64,000 nucleotides of DNA from Blastocatellia bacterium (GCA_016705245.1 JADIYM010000014.1:124001-188000); one strand, 5' to 3'; shown: positions 40,346 through 53,005, numbered from the stretch's first letter. The notes: a model not told the origin generated them from the sequence alone. Program-made: numbers and translations.

Positions 40346-43300
40346 GTGAATGCGGAGCAATATCTTCGGGCCAAGGCGATCTTCCTCGCCGCCTGCGAGA
40401 GACCGACAGCCGAACTGCCTGCTTTTCTCGAAGCCGAATGCGGCGACGACCTCGACGTGCGCGATGAGGTCGAGTCGCTGCTGGCTTTTCGCGACGACAC
40501 CGCGAACACCGTGCAGTCGGAGAATCGACCGCGTGACACCGTGCGGCTCGCAGGCCGCTATGCACTCGGCGCCGTCATCGGCCGTGGCGGCATGGGCCGG
40601 GTGTATGAAGCCGTCGACGAGCGATTCGCCCGCAAGGTGGCCGTCAAGGAGCTCTCCGTGGAGGGCGACATCTACGCAAATGCATTCGCGCACGAGGCAC
40701 GCCTGCTCAACGGACTCCGTCACCCGGCGCTGCCGGTCGTGATCGACCTCTTCGTCGAAGACGCCAAGTCCTATCTCATCATGGACTTCGTTCCGGGTCA
40801 GAACCTGAAGGAACTGACCAACGAGCGGCTCGAGGCCGGTCTCGGGCCGTGGCCGCCGGCGACGGTGCTCCGATGGGCTGACGACCTGCTCGCGGCCCTC
40901 GAATACCTCGGCAGTTTCTCTCCGCCGATCGTGCATCGCGACATCAAGCCGCACAACCTCAAGCTCACACCGAGCGGCGGAATCGTCCTGCTCGACTTCG
41001 GGCTCGCTAAAGGCGTGGCCAGCGACGCCTCGGCCGAAGCGCACAGCGTTCCAGGCTACTCGCTCGGCTACGCGCCGATCGAGCAATTGCGCGGCTCGGG
41101 AACGGACGTCCGCGCCGACCTCTTCGCGCTCGGGGCCACGCTGGTGCACCTCATGTCGGGTACGCCGCCTCCGGACGCCTTGTCCCGAACCGATTCGATC
41201 GTGCAGGGCCGAGGCGATCCGCTCGATCGGATTCTCGATGCCCTTCCCGTCCCGGATGCGGTCGCCGCCAGCCTTCGCCGCACGCTTGCGCTAAGCCGCT
41301 CAGACCGTCCACATTCAGCGGCCGCGCTGCGGGCAATACTTCAACTTGCCGCCGACGGCCGCACGGACGGCGGGTCCGCGGCAGAGACGCGACGCGGCTC
41401 ACGCGTGACACGTGTGCCGCCCGCACCCTCGGCGTATGCCGATTCCACAAAGGCCGCGGGCTCGGCGGCGCCGTCCAACCTGCCGCAGCCGATGACCGGT
41501 TTCATCGGTCGAGAGTCCGAGACCAACCACCTGGCAGAGATCGTTCGAGCGTCGCGGGTCGTGACGCTCACCGGACCGGGTGGCATCGGAAAGACGCGAC
41601 TGGCGTTGCGCGTCGCCGAGGAAGTCGCGGACGAACACCCCGGCGGCGTCTGGTTCGTCGACCTGTCCTCGCTTCCCGACCCGGCGCTCGTTGCGCTGAC
41701 CGTCGCTACGGCAGCGGGCATCGTCGCGCCGCCCGAGTCACCAGTGCTCGATGCCCTCGCCGCCGGGTTTGCCGGCGGCCCGACTCGTCCTGCTCGACAA
41801 TTGCGAGCACGTACTCGACGCCTGCGCCGCGCTCGTCGATCATCTCGCGCGCACCTGCGAGGAATTGCGAGTCATCGCGACGAGCCGCGAACGACTCGGC
41901 ATCGCCGGCGAACGCGTCTGGCCCGTCGGACCGCTTGCGATCGAGACGACCGTAGATTCGGGGAAGGCCATGGCGCTCGCGGCAGGCGCAGCCCGGCTCT
42001 TCGTGGACCGCGCCAGGCGGTTGCGCCCGTCCTTCGAAGTCACCCCCCGCAACACGGCGGCGATTCTCGAGTTGTGCCGCCGCCTCGAGGGCATTCCGCT
42101 CGCCATCGAGCTCGCCGCCGCGCGTGTGAACGTTCTCTCGGTCGAGCAGATCCTCAAGCTAATCGACAAGCGTCTGAGCGCATATGCGAGTGTCGACCGG
42201 AATGTGCCGGAGCGCCAGCGGACCCTCGGCGCCGCTATCGACTGGAGCTTCAACCTGCTCGAACACGACGAGCGCGCGTTGCTCGCCAGGCTCTCGCTGT
42301 TCCCGTCCGGATTCGGACTCGACGCGGTGATGGCCATTGCCGGCAACGAGGTCGATGCCCTCGGGCTGCTCAGCCGTCTGGTCGACAAATCGCTCGTGAG
42401 CGTCGACGAGCGCCGCGGCGAGGCTCGCTATCGGCTGCTCGACACCACCCGCGAATTTGCGGCCGTCGTTCTCGGCGCTTCCGGCGACGGAGCGGAGGCC
42501 CGCCGGGCGTTCATCGCCTGGGCGCGAGCCTTTGCGGGCGAGTGCGTTCGCGAGTTGTCGGGGCCGAACCAGGCGCTCTGGATCGAACGCACCGGCGACG
42601 AGCACGACGCGCTCCTCGCTGCGCTCTCTCTCAGCCTGTCCGAGCCCACGCTTCGGGCTGAAGCCCTGGAGCTCGCCGCATCCCTCGCCGGGTACTGGCA
42701 GCTGCGGGGCTACGTTCGCGAAGGTCGCGTGTGGCTCGAACGCGCGGCCGCTGCGAGCGGCGACGCCGACGCGAAATTGCAGGCCCTTGCTCTCCGAACG
42801 GCGGCGGCCTTCGCGAACATGGCCGGCGACGTGCAGCACGCCGAGGCGCTCTATGTCGACGCCCTCGCCCTGGCGCGCGCGTCCGGAGACGCCGAGCTGC
42901 TCGGTCGAACGCTCACGAATCTCGCCATCACACTGCGAGATCAGGGACGGCTCGACGAAGCCGCCGCGGCAAGCGCCGAGGGACTCTCCCTGTTTCGCGG
43001 CATTGGGAACGACCAGCTCGTTTCAATCGCGCTGCTCAACCTCGGAGCTATTCGACTCGACGCGGATCGCGAGGACGAAGCAGGCGCTCTCTTCGCCGAG
43101 TGCCTGGAGCTCAAGCGACGACTCGGCGACCGGTTCGGCATTGCGAATGCCCTTGCCAATCTCGCCAGCGTCGCCAAGCGTCGATCGGAGTGGAGCGAGG
43201 CGCGACGACTCCTCGAAGAGAGTCTGTCGTTGCGGCGTGGCCTCGCCGAAAAACGCGGGCTGGCGTTGACGCTCGTCGAGCTCGCCACGGTCGAGATCGG

Positions 43301-43631
43301 TGATGGCCGGATCGACGCCGCGGCGCCGTACCTCGCCGAGGGGACGGCGCTCTACGAGGAGACCGGAGACCAGCGTGGGCTCGTCTATGCGCTGGAAGCC
43401 CACGCGCAACTTGCCTGCGCGCGCGGCGACTACGAACGCGCCCTCACGCTCGCAAGCGTGTCCGCCGCGGAGCGCGAGAGGCTCGGAACTCCGCTGCTGC
43501 CGGTCGAGCGGGCTTCAATGAGCGCGGTCGTCTCTCGTTCGCGCGAGTCGCTTGGCGGGGAGAAGGCCGACGCTGCCGAGCGTGCCGGTTTCGTCATGTC
43601 GCGCAGCCGGGCGCTCGAACTGACGCGCTAG
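40346..43631 (+). CDS. Ser/Thr protein kinase - AAA-type ATPase - TPR fusion, one frameshift
   Basis: GTG 40346 begins a short prodomain (LPAFLEAECGDD...EVESLLAF) typical of Acidobacterial kinases, then a Hanks kinase (about 70-330; GRGGMGRVY, VAVKEL, HRDIKPHNL, LLDFGLAK). A linker leads to a STAND/AfsR-like ATPase with Walker A GPGGIGKTR and, after a frame break at 41771-41781, Walker B RLVLLDNCEHVLDA. A C-terminal part of about 430 residues has TPR units (LGRTLTNLAITLRDQGRLDEA, and LGDRFGIANALANLAS). This couples phosphorylation to an oligomerising switch. One extra G in GGCGGCC explains the break. No membrane helix; cytosolic. Confidence 0.88.
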
Positions 43632-43648
43632 CGACGCTCACCGATTGG

Positions 43649-43816
43649 CCCAGAACCCCGAGCGTAGCGAGGGGCCGACGTACAACTCACGTCGCGCCGA
43701 GGCTACAGTCGGCCCCTCGCTACGCTCGGGGTTCTGGGTCAAACGTAGTCTGATTTTACGACTGGTAGCGAGGGGCCGACGTACAACTCACGACGCGCCG
43801 AGGCTACACTTGCCAA
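43649..43816. repeat. Family B hairpin (CAGAACCCCGAGCGTAGCGAGG)
   Basis: Arms 43649-43679 and 43708-43738 are 31-base perfect inverted copies with a 28-base loop. A second half-copy follows at about 43763-43815. Fragments lie at 53371-53390 and 53691-53776, and the same word seems to form the 3' end of the PATAN regulator at 57762-57779. It lies between convergent genes and could be a transcript end. Confidence 0.85.
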
Positions 43817-43823
43817 CCGGGCG

Positions 43824-46084
43824 CTACCGATCGAGCTGCGGTCGATGAAAACCGACGACGCTCGACACGACGGCAATGAGCTCGTACGGGTCCACAGGTT
43901 TTGCAACGTGCATCTGGTATCCGGCGGCGAGGATGCGCACGCGATCCTCCGTCCTCGCATACGCCGTCAGCGCGATGGCCGGAGTGGCTCCGCCCCGGGA
44001 CTCGGACAGCACGCGCACGGCGCGTATGAACTCGACACCGTCCTCGCCCGGCATTCCGATGTCGGAAATGAGAAGGTCCGGACGCCAGTCGCGAATCAAC
44101 TCGAGTCCCTCGGCGGCCGACTCAGCGGTCCGAACATCCGCGTTGCACCGGGAAAGCACCTGGACGAGCATCTCGCGGGCATCCGGCTCGTCGTCGACAA
44201 CTGCAATGCACAAGCCGTCGAGTGGAAAGCGCTCGAAGTCGGTGATCGCCGCCTGGAACGGCTGCCGCTCCGTCACCGGGAGGGGGGCCGAGGCACGCTG
44301 TGGACCCGACATCTTCGGCAGGCGCATGGTAAAGGTTGCCCCGAGTCCTTCTCCATCGCTTTCGACGTCGAGCGTTCCGCCGTGCAACTCGACGAGCTGC
44401 CGCGCGATGGCGAGCCCGAGCCCCACTCCACCATGACCGCGCGACGAAGTGGAGTCGGCCTGACGGAAGCGCTCGAACACGTGAGGCAGGAAATCCGCTT
44501 CGATTCCCTTTCCGGTGTCGGCGACCGAGACGAACACGTCGTCGTTCTCCCTGCCGAGCCTCACTTCCACGGATCCGCCGGCAGGCGTGAACTTGATCGC
44601 GTTCGAGAGCAGGTTGAGGACCACCTGACGCAGTCGCTGGGCGTCGCCCGATACGGCCCCGCCTCCGGATCAAAGGTCGTGGACAACCGTACCTCCTTGG
44701 CATCGGCGCCGAGTCGCACGGTCTCGACGGCGCCTTCGACGGTCCGCGCCAGATCAACGACGCCCTCCTCGAGTCGCATGGTGCCCTGCGTGATCCGGGA
44801 TACGTCGAGGAGGTCCTCGACGAGCCGTGCCTGCGACCGGGCGTTTCGCTCGATGGTGTCGAGCCCGCGCTTGAGCGTGTCCCGGTTGGCTTCACCGGAG
44901 CGCAGGATTCCGCTCCAGCCTAGAATGGCATTGAGCGGGGTTCGCAGTTCGTGTGAGATCGTCGCAAGGAAGTCGTCCTTGAGACGGTTCGCCTCTTCGG
45001 CGCGGCGGCGGGCATCCTGTTCCCGATCGAGTGTTTCGGCGCGCTCACGCTCGACGCGCCGCCTCTCGGTGATGTCGCGAAAAATCAGGACGACGCCAAT
45101 CAGTGTCCCGTCCTCATGTCGAATCGGCGCCGCGCTGTAGTCGATTGGCCGCTCGGTAACGTCCTTCGAGACGAGAACGGAGTGATTCGCCACGTCGGCG
45201 ATGGCGCCGTTTCGCAGCGCGACGAGCGCTGGATCGGGCACTGCCTCGCGCGACTGTTCGTCGATCGCGCGAAACACGCGCTCGAGCGGTGAACCGACGG
45301 CCTCTTCGCGTTCCCATCCCGTCAGTCCCTCTGCAACCGGGTTCATGTACGCGATGCACCCGTCCGTGCCTGTCGCGATGACGGCGTCGCCAACGCTCGC
45401 AAGCGTCGTCTGGAACCACTCCCGCTGTTCGAGCAAGGCCACTGCCGACTGCCGGCGGAACGCAGCGTCCCTCCGCAGGCGCACGAGCGCGATCCCGACG
45501 AGAGCGAGCCCGAGGCCCGCGCCGACGACCGACGAGACGACCGCTCGGCGGTAACTCGCAATCGACCGCGCCTGCCGCTCCAGCATCATCTCAGCCTCGA
45601 TTCGGTCCATGTCCGCGACGAGGCTCCGGATGGCGCTCATATCTGCGCGCCCGCTGCTGTACCTCAACGACTCGGTCGCCTTCTCGAAACCGAGCGTGTC
45701 ATATGTCTCGAGCCGTTCCCGCATCTCCGTCAATCGGAGCACGATCCGCCGCTCTAGCTCGTCGGCATTCGTTTGCTGCTGCATGTCGTCGGCCGTCAGA
45801 TGGCGAAAGGTCTGGATGCGGTCGTGGATACGCGCGGAAGCCGTGACAAAGGGCTCGAGGTACGGCCGTTCGCCCGTGAGCAGGTAGCCGCGCTGACCCG
45901 TCTCGGACTCGTTGAGCAAACCCATGATCTGCGCGAGCGTCGCACGCACTTCGGTGGTATGTGCGACCGCCTTCTGGTGCTCGTTGAGGAGATTCAGGTT
46001 CCAAAGGGCCACACCGGCGTTCCCCAAGACGAGGATCGCCACGAGCCCGAGAAACACGCGTTGCAGTGTCGTGGTCTGCTTCAT
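43824..46084 (-). CDS. Hybrid histidine kinase: CHASE3-like, PAS, HisKA, HATPase, receiver; one frameshift
   Basis: Helix 1 (about 9-27), a CHASE3-like sensor of about 155 residues (ESETGQRGYLLTGE), helix 2 (about 183-205), a PAS domain (about 216-335; GDAVIATGTDGCIAYMNP), HisKA (ISHELRTPLNAILGW), an HATPase with GVGLGLAI, and a receiver with Asp in LLISDIGMP. The frame breaks at the run GGGG (CCCC at 44657-44660 on the plus strand); one more base gives EAGAVSGDAQRLRQVVLNLL. A paralogue at 47665-50529 has nearly the same C-terminal receiver, so both probably derive from one gene. Output is likely the NtrC-like regulator next to it. Confidence 0.87.
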
Positions 46085-46130
46085 CGAGTCGCCGCCTCCA
46101 GGGCTCGGTATCCCGCCGGGCCCGAGAGAT

Positions 46131-47627
<1,497 letters not shown>

Positions 47628-47664
47628 GAGTACATCCTTCAATTGAACTGCGGAGATGCAATCT

Positions 47665-50529
47665 TCAGCGGACAACTCGCAGTCCGGGCCGGCGCGTCAG
47701 CGTATCAATGACCATGGCCAGCTCGATCGGTTCGACCGGCTTCGGAACGTGCATCTGAAATCCAGCCGACAGCGCCTTCACGCGATCGACCGTTCGTCCG
47801 TACGCCGTCAACGCGACGGCGGGTACCGTCCCGCCATCCTCCGGCTCGAGCGCGCGGATGCGGCGGATGAGCGAATAGCCATCTTCGTCGGGAAGCCCGA
47901 TGTCGGACACCACGATGTCAAACCGGTCTCCGTCGGTCGCGGCCGTGAACGAACCAAACGCGTCCGCCGCCGAGGCTGCCGTGACCACGATGGCGCCGTA
48001 GCCCGAAAGCAGGGTCGTCAGGAGGTCGCGCGCGTCGGCTTCGTCGTCGACCACGAGAATGCGCAGCCCGCCGAGGTCGTGCGGAATCGCCGACATCACG
48101 ACACCCGGCAAATCGTGGGCCTCGGGCACGACTGGCCCGCGCACGGCCCGAAGCGGAAGGCAGACTGTGAACGTCGATCCCAATCCCTCTCCCTCGCTCT
48201 CGGCCACGATCGTCCCCCCGTGGGCTTCGACGAGATAGCGTGCGAGCGAGAGGCCGAGACCGAGGCCGCCGTGACGGCGCGTACTCGACCGATCCGCCTG
48301 ATCGAACCTGTTGAAGGCCTGCGGCAGAAACTCGGGCGCGATGCCCTTGCCCGTATCGCTCACCTGGATACGGACCACGGGATCGACCCGCTCGAGTCGA
48401 ACGACCACTTGGCCGCCGTTCGGCGTGAATCGCACGGCGTTCGACAAGAGGTTCCACATGACCTGCTGAAGCCGGTCGGCATCGCCGGTTATGACGTCGA
48501 GCTCGGGATCGAAAACCCGAAGGAGCTGGATTCCCTTCGCATCCGCAGCGGGCCGAACCACGTCGACCGCCGCGTCGACGACCGCCGCGATGTCGATTGG
48601 CCGGACCTCGAGCCGGAGTTTTCCGCTTGTGATGCGGGCCGTGTCGAGCAGGTCGTCGATGATGTTCGACTGCATTCGGGCACTTCGCTCGATGGTCTCG
48701 ATCGCCTGCGTGAGGGTCTCGGGACCAACGGACTTCGTATGCAGAATTCGGGCCCATCCGAGAATCGCGTTCAACGGCGCGCGCAACTCGTGCGATACCA
48801 TCGCGAGAAACTCATCCTTCGTGTGGCTGGCCATCTCGGCGATGGCGCGCGCGTCGCGTTCGCGCTCGAGCAACTCCTCGCGATCGGCTTCCGCCTCTCG
48901 ACGTTCGGTGATGTCGATGCAGGAACCAATGTAGCCCGCGAATCCGCCTTCGGAGAGCGACCGCGGAACGCCGTGATTGAGCACCCATCGGAACTCGCCG
49001 TCTGCCCGCCGAAGTCGGAACTCACCATCGAAGGCGACCCTCGACTTGAACGCTGACGTGTAGTTTTCGAAGACTACGTCGCGGTCCTCGGGATGCACGC
49101 TGTCGAGCCAACCGTCGCCGAGCTCCTCCTCCATTTCGCGACCCGTGAAGCGCAGCCAGTTCTGATTGAAGAACGTGCACTTCCGGTCCTCTCCCGACGC
49201 CCAGATCAGAACTGGCGCGCTGTCGGCCATATGTCGGAACCGCATTTCGCTTTCGGCCAGTGCGTCCTCGACCAGCTTGCGGTCCGTGATGTCGATCGTG
49301 ATACCGATCATGCGCACGGGGTTCCCGCGTTCGTCGACGAAGAGCTGGGCGCGGCCGGCCACCCAGCGAATGCTGCCGTCGGGCAGCACGATGCGATACG
49401 CCAGCGCCAGGTCCTGCTTGCCTTCGATCGCGGCCGCCACGGTTGCCTTCACGTGTTCGCGGTCGTCAGGATGTACCGCGTCGAACCACGACTCGAAGCT
49501 CGCCTTGATGCTGCCCGGTTCGAGTCCGAACACGCTGCAGTACTCTTCGGACCAGAATGCCTCCTTCGTCTCGAGCTCCCAGCGCCAGGTACCGGCCTTG
49601 CCGGCTGTCAGAGCCAGACGGAGCTGTTCGTCGCGTTCGCGCAGCATCTCCAGCGCCCGTCGGGCGTCGGTGACGTCCGCGCACGTGCCCACCCACTCGC
49701 GGACGGTTCCGTTTTCGTCAAGGATTGGTATACCGCGGACCGCAAACGTGCGGAATTCTCCGGTGCGAGTTCGAACCCGGTACTCCGTCTCGAACTTCGA
49801 TCCGGATTGCACGCAGGCGCTCCAGGTCTCGTCGGTCCGCGCTCGATCGTCGGGATGAAGCACGTCGAGCCACCCGCGGCCGCGCACCTGGTCGGTGGTC
49901 TGTCCGGTGAGGACCCGCCAGTCCGGAACGTCCTCGACAAGACCGCTCGCGTCGGTCGTCCACACCACTTGCGCGGACGCCACAACGAGCGACTGGTACC
50001 GTTGGTTGCTGGCCCGAAGCTCCGCTTCGGCCTTCTCGCGAACCTCGATCTCGCGCCCGAGCGCCTTCAAGTCGTTTTCGAGCTGCCGAGTCACGGACTT
50101 CGGTTCGCCGTTTCGCCGGTCCAGCAACTTGAGCCGCGCCGCCCTTTCCACGGCACAGGCGACGATCCAGCCGAGGTTGTCGGCGGACGCACGGTCTGTC
50201 GAAAGCACCTCCTGCGCTCCGGCTGCGACGGCTTGCGCGCGTATAGCGACCTCGTCGGCGCTGCACAGAAGGACCATCGGAACGGCGACCGCGCCGGTGC
50301 GTGTCCTTATTGCCTGAAGCAGGTCCAGTCCCCGACCGTCGGGCAGATCGAGCCCCACGATCAGGCACTGCGGCGACCACGTGAAATACGCCTCGATGCC
50401 ATCCCGGACGGACCCCGTCTCGTGTATCTCGTATTTTCTGAACTGATCCGAGGCAAGGAAATCCTTCAAACGCTTTCGCCCGTTCGCGTCAGCCTCGACG
50501 ATGAGCAGCTTGATCGGCGTATCGGACAT
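47665..50529 (-). CDS. Hybrid histidine kinase: degenerate receiver, three PAS, HisKA, HATPase, receiver
   Basis: A cytosolic protein of 954 residues. The N-terminal receiver lacks the phosphate acceptor: IVGLDLP has Gly where the Asp should be. Three PAS/PAC units follow (RYQSLVVASAQVVWTTD; LALTAGKAGTWRWE; MRFRHMADSAPVLIW), then HisKA (MVSHELRAPLNAILGW), an HATPase (GLGLGLSLARYL) and a C-terminal receiver with a normal Asp (IVVSDIGLP). ATG 50529 was chosen because the domain starts there. The C-terminal receiver shares TAY-RT-DRV---AGFQMHV-KPV with the kinase at 43824. No membrane helix, so the signals are probably internal (redox, oxygen or ligand). Confidence 0.93.
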   Translation of the reverse strand: MSDTPIKLLIVEADANGRKRLKDFLASDQFRKYEIHETGSVRDGIEAYFTWSPQCLIVGLDLPDGRGLDLLQAIRTRTGAVAVPMVLLCSADEVAIRAQAVAAGAQEVLSTDRASADNLGWIVACAVERAARLKLLDRRNGEPKSVTRQLENDLKALGREIEVREKAEAELRASNQRYQSLVVASAQVVWTTDASGLVEDVPDWRVLTGQTTDQVRGRGWLDVLHPDDRARTDETWSACVQSGSKFETEYRVRTRTGEFRTFAVRGIPILDENGTVREWVGTCADVTDARRALEMLRERDEQLRLALTAGKAGTWRWELETKEAFWSEEYCSVFGLEPGSIKASFESWFDAVHPDDREHVKATVAAAIEGKQDLALAYRIVLPDGSIRWVAGRAQLFVDERGNPVRMIGITIDITDRKLVEDALAESEMRFRHMADSAPVLIWASGEDRKCTFFNQNWLRFTGREMEEELGDGWLDSVHPEDRDVVFENYTSAFKSRVAFDGEFRLRRADGEFRWVLNHGVPRSLSEGGFAGYIGSCIDITERREAEADREELLERERDARAIAEMASHTKDEFLAMVSHELRAPLNAILGWARILHTKSVGPETLTQAIETIERSARMQSNIIDDLLDTARITSGKLRLEVRPIDIAAVVDAAVDVVRPAADAKGIQLLRVFDPELDVITGDADRLQQVMWNLLSNAVRFTPNGGQVVVRLERVDPVVRIQVSDTGKGIAPEFLPQAFNRFDQADRSSTRRHGGLGLGLSLARYLVEAHGGTIVAESEGEGLGSTFTVCLPLRAVRGPVVPEAHDLPGVVMSAIPHDLGGLRILVVDDEADARDLLTTLLSGYGAIVVTAASAADAFGSFTAATDGDRFDIVVSDIGLPDEDGYSLIRRIRALEPEDGGTVPAVALTAYGRTVDRVKALSAGFQMHVPKPVEPIELAMVIDTLTRRPGLRVVR

Positions 50530-50651
50530 TTCGGACGAACCCCTGGTACGGCGAATCTGCGGGAAATCCGGAAGCGCCATCTGGCGTCAATCTGGATGTG
50601 CAACAGAGGTGCCACACAATATGGTCCTTATTTGCCGATCTGAACAGGCAA

Positions 50652-50704
50652 AACGTATGGCATCCATACGCTCCCGCTGGGTGGGCGCACGGATGCCATA
50701 CGTT
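50652..50704. repeat. Perfect 14-bp inverted repeat
   Basis: AACGTATGGCATCC at 50652-50665 and GGATGCCATACGTT at 50691-50704, centre 25 bases. It lies 120-175 bases upstream of the kinase start at 50529 and after the small membrane gene at 50722-51156. It may be an operator or a terminator stem without a U tract. Confidence 0.55.
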
Positions 50705-50721
50705 CATTCTCGAAAGTCGGA

Positions 50722-51156
50722 CTACGGGACCTCGGCGGGTTGGTCCATCACGTTGCTTTCTGTGTGACGCGCGAAGGCGAAGATGGTAGCGGCGAGGCCG
50801 ACCCCGACGCCAAGCAGCCCGATTCCCACCGCGACGGGATTTCGCCGGACTCCTGAAATCACCCGTCCCCCCAATCGCTCGACGCCTTGCAGGATCAGCG
50901 TGCCGAGCGAGAATCCGGCGAGGTCGTCTACGCGTCCAAGTTGCTCCTGTTCGCGACCAACGTCGAGGCCGTCTTCGAAATCCGAGTTCATCCGCGAGAG
51001 CTGTTCCTGAAGGTCAGACTCGTCGACGAGTCCCGACTCGAGCTCGTTTTCCGTGGACAGAATTCCCGCGGGAACCCGCTCGGAACTCGGCGCATTGAAC
51101 GCGGTCCCCTCGGCCACGGCGATATCGAATTTCGTGTCGTCCGAATGTGTCGTCAT
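50722..51156 (-). CDS. Small hypothetical protein with C-terminal membrane anchor, 144 aa
   Basis: An acidic, hydrophilic N-terminal two thirds (Glu/Asp-rich, LVDESDLQEQLSR) precedes a single C-terminal helix at about 108-128 (NPVAVGIGLLGVGVGLAATIFAF). This fits a tail-anchored or DUF883-like stress protein, but I do not recognise it. An AGAGGAG ribosome site precedes ATG 51156. It lies in the same strand and region as other small stress-type genes. Confidence 0.65.
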   Translation of the reverse strand: MTTHSDDTKFDIAVAEGTAFNAPSSERVPAGILSTENELESGLVDESDLQEQLSRMNSDFEDGLDVGREQEQLGRVDDLAGFSLGTLILQGVERLGGRVISGVRRNPVAVGIGLLGVGVGLAATIFAFARHTESNVMDQPAEVP

Positions 51157-51307
51157 GCGGTCTCCTCTCGGGAAATGGTCTGGCGTTGTTGCCGTCGCAT
51201 CTCGTTGTGCAACTCGCGAGCCACGGACGCGGCGTAGACGGTGAGTATGAACGAGGAAAGGCCCGACGACCTTCGTCGAGCCGACCCCTGACGTCTGGGC
51301 AATCGCG

Positions 51308-51463
51308 CTAGAGACGGCCGGTCAGTAACAGGACGATGACGATGAGCAGGATGACTCCGACGAGACCGCTCGGAGCGTAGCCCCAACTTCGGCTGTGTCC
51401 CCACGACGGAATAACTCCGAGAAGCGCGAGGACGAGGATGACGACGAGAATGGTTCCGAGCAT
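51308..51463 (-). CDS. DUF3309-type small membrane protein, 51 aa
   Basis: Two short hydrophobic stretches flank a conserved centre: GVIPSWGHSRSWGYAPSG, which is the DUF3309 core. ATG 51463 has AAGGAG at a good distance. Members are abundant in soil bacteria next to stress genes; function unknown. The 5' neighbour is the single-domain receiver. Confidence 0.88.
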   Translation of the reverse strand: MLGTILVVILVLALLGVIPSWGHSRSWGYAPSGLVGVILLIVIVLLLTGRL

Positions 51464-51492
51464 TGTGCAAGTCTCCTTGAAGTGCGCGTTGT

Positions 51493-51930
51493 CTAACTGA
51501 CCGTGGGGACACCCTGAATCCCGAAGAATCGAAGGGTTGCCAGAAGGCCTCCGAAATCGAGCGGTTTTGCGTGGAAAGCCGATGCGCCAGCGGCAACGGC
51601 ACGCTCCCCGACGACCCGACGCTCGCCCGAAACGACCACGATCGGCGTCTCGGCGAGGGCCGGTTCCGCGCGCAGCGCCTCGATGACCTGAATCCCATGC
51701 ATGTCGGGGAGGTTCAGGTCGAGCACGATGCAATCGGGCGCGGTCACCCTGGCAGCCCGTACCCCGGAGATGCCGGTTGCGGCGCCACGTCCTGTATACC
51801 CCTCGAGCGAGAGCTGATAGAGCAGGACCTCGCGCGAATCGTCATCGTCATCGATGACGAGCACGTTGGCTTGCAGCGACGGGGGCTGTTCATCGACGGG
51901 TGTTCTTCGTTCCCTGGGTCTTTGAGCCAT
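51493..51930 (-). CDS. Single-domain response regulator, 145 aa
   Basis: A stand-alone receiver with VIDDDDD, the acceptor Asp in CIVLDLNLP, Ser in VVVSGE at the switch position, and Lys in HAKPL. No output domain, so it is likely a phosphorelay intermediate or adaptor for the hybrid kinases downstream. An N-terminal leader of about 20 residues is basic and disordered. Confidence 0.93.
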   Translation of the reverse strand: MAQRPRERRTPVDEQPPSLQANVLVIDDDDDSREVLLYQLSLEGYTGRGAATGISGVRAARVTAPDCIVLDLNLPDMHGIQVIEALRAEPALAETPIVVVSGERRVVGERAVAAGASAFHAKPLDFGGLLATLRFFGIQGVPTVS

Positions 51931-52510
51931 GACTATTGTCCTTGCTCGCTCGACGCGTCACGAGTTGCTCGTCGGCGTCGAGGTGAAGCTTCAGCGATCT
52001 GTAGGTCTGCAACGGACGTGCCAGAGTGCCGGGCGCCGCAAAGGCGGTCTTTCAGTGGAAATGTGAGCCCGTTCGTTCCCCGATCGTACAGGCGGTGTAT
52101 CGGGACGGTCCGTTCGAATTCAACGCAGTGTGCACGGAATCCGGCCTCGCGCGTCGCGCGTCGACCTCGCCAAGGAGAATTGTCGCCAGCGTTAGCAACG
52201 ACTTCCGAACGATGGCGACATACATGCGACCTCGACGGCATCGCTCCGGCACGTCCATTGCTCTAGTCGATTACAGAAGTCGGACTGCAGGAGCCGAATT
52301 TGGACCAGGGTCGGGTCCTGCAGTCTTGACGCTTTCGTTGCGGACGATTGGAGCGATGTCCGGGGGCTTTCCTGGAATCGGGGCGGTCGACTGATCACCG
52401 AGGCGGGCAGGCTTTTCGAGATAAGCCGGAATAATCATCGCGCCGCCGCGTGTTGCAAACACGTGACGGCGCAATGTCGTGTGATGACGCCCGCTGGACG
52501 TCGCACGGGC
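51931..52510. other. Intergenic, no supported gene
   Basis: About 580 bases. Short frames on both strands have poor composition and no recognisable domain. No palindrome of the dispersed families is seen. It could hold promoters for the genes to either side. Confidence 0.6.
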
Positions 52511-53005
52511 TCAGCGGTTTGCTACCGACTTTGCCCCTGTCGCCTTCAGGATCGACTCGGCGACCTTTGCCGTGTCGTCGTGCACGTAGAGACCCACGAG
52601 AATTCCGCCGTTGGCCACGTCCTCCGCGTACATCTTGGCCTCGTGCTCCGGAATGCCGGCGCCGACGAGTCCTCCGAGGAGGCCTCCGGCTGCTCCGCCA
52701 GCTCCGGCTCCAGCCAGCGCCGCCAGCAGAGGACCCGCCGCCACCAGGCCGAGTCCCGGAACTACGATGGTTCCGACGGCGATGAGCCCGGCCGCAATCG
52801 CACCGAGAATACCGCCTGCGGCGGCTCCCGCGACGGCACCTTCGGGAGCCTTCGATGCATCCTGGACCCCGAACTCGCGGCCGTGGGTCGAATCCGACAT
52901 GAGCATGCTGATGTCGCGCTCCGAGAATCCTGCGTCGATCAGTCGTCCTACCGCGTCTTCCGCCATGAGGCGATTTTCGAACACTCCGGTCACTGTTTTC
53001 GCCAT
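52511..53005 (-). CDS. YflT/GsiB-like general stress protein, 164 aa
   Basis: Starts MAKTVTGVFENRLMAEDAV, the 'heat induced stress protein YflT' pattern, then a Gly/Ala-rich double hydrophobic stretch at about 58-115 (GAVAGAAAGGILGAIAAG), then AKMYAEDVANGGILVGLYV. It probably binds or spans membrane and is induced by stress. ATG 53005 has GAGGAGG upstream; longer starts are rejected. Confidence 0.85.
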   Translation of the reverse strand: MAKTVTGVFENRLMAEDAVGRLIDAGFSERDISMLMSDSTHGREFGVQDASKAPEGAVAGAAAGGILGAIAAGLIAVGTIVVPGLGLVAAGPLLAALAGAGAGGAAGGLLGGLVGAGIPEHEAKMYAEDVANGGILVGLYVHDDTAKVAESILKATGAKSVANR

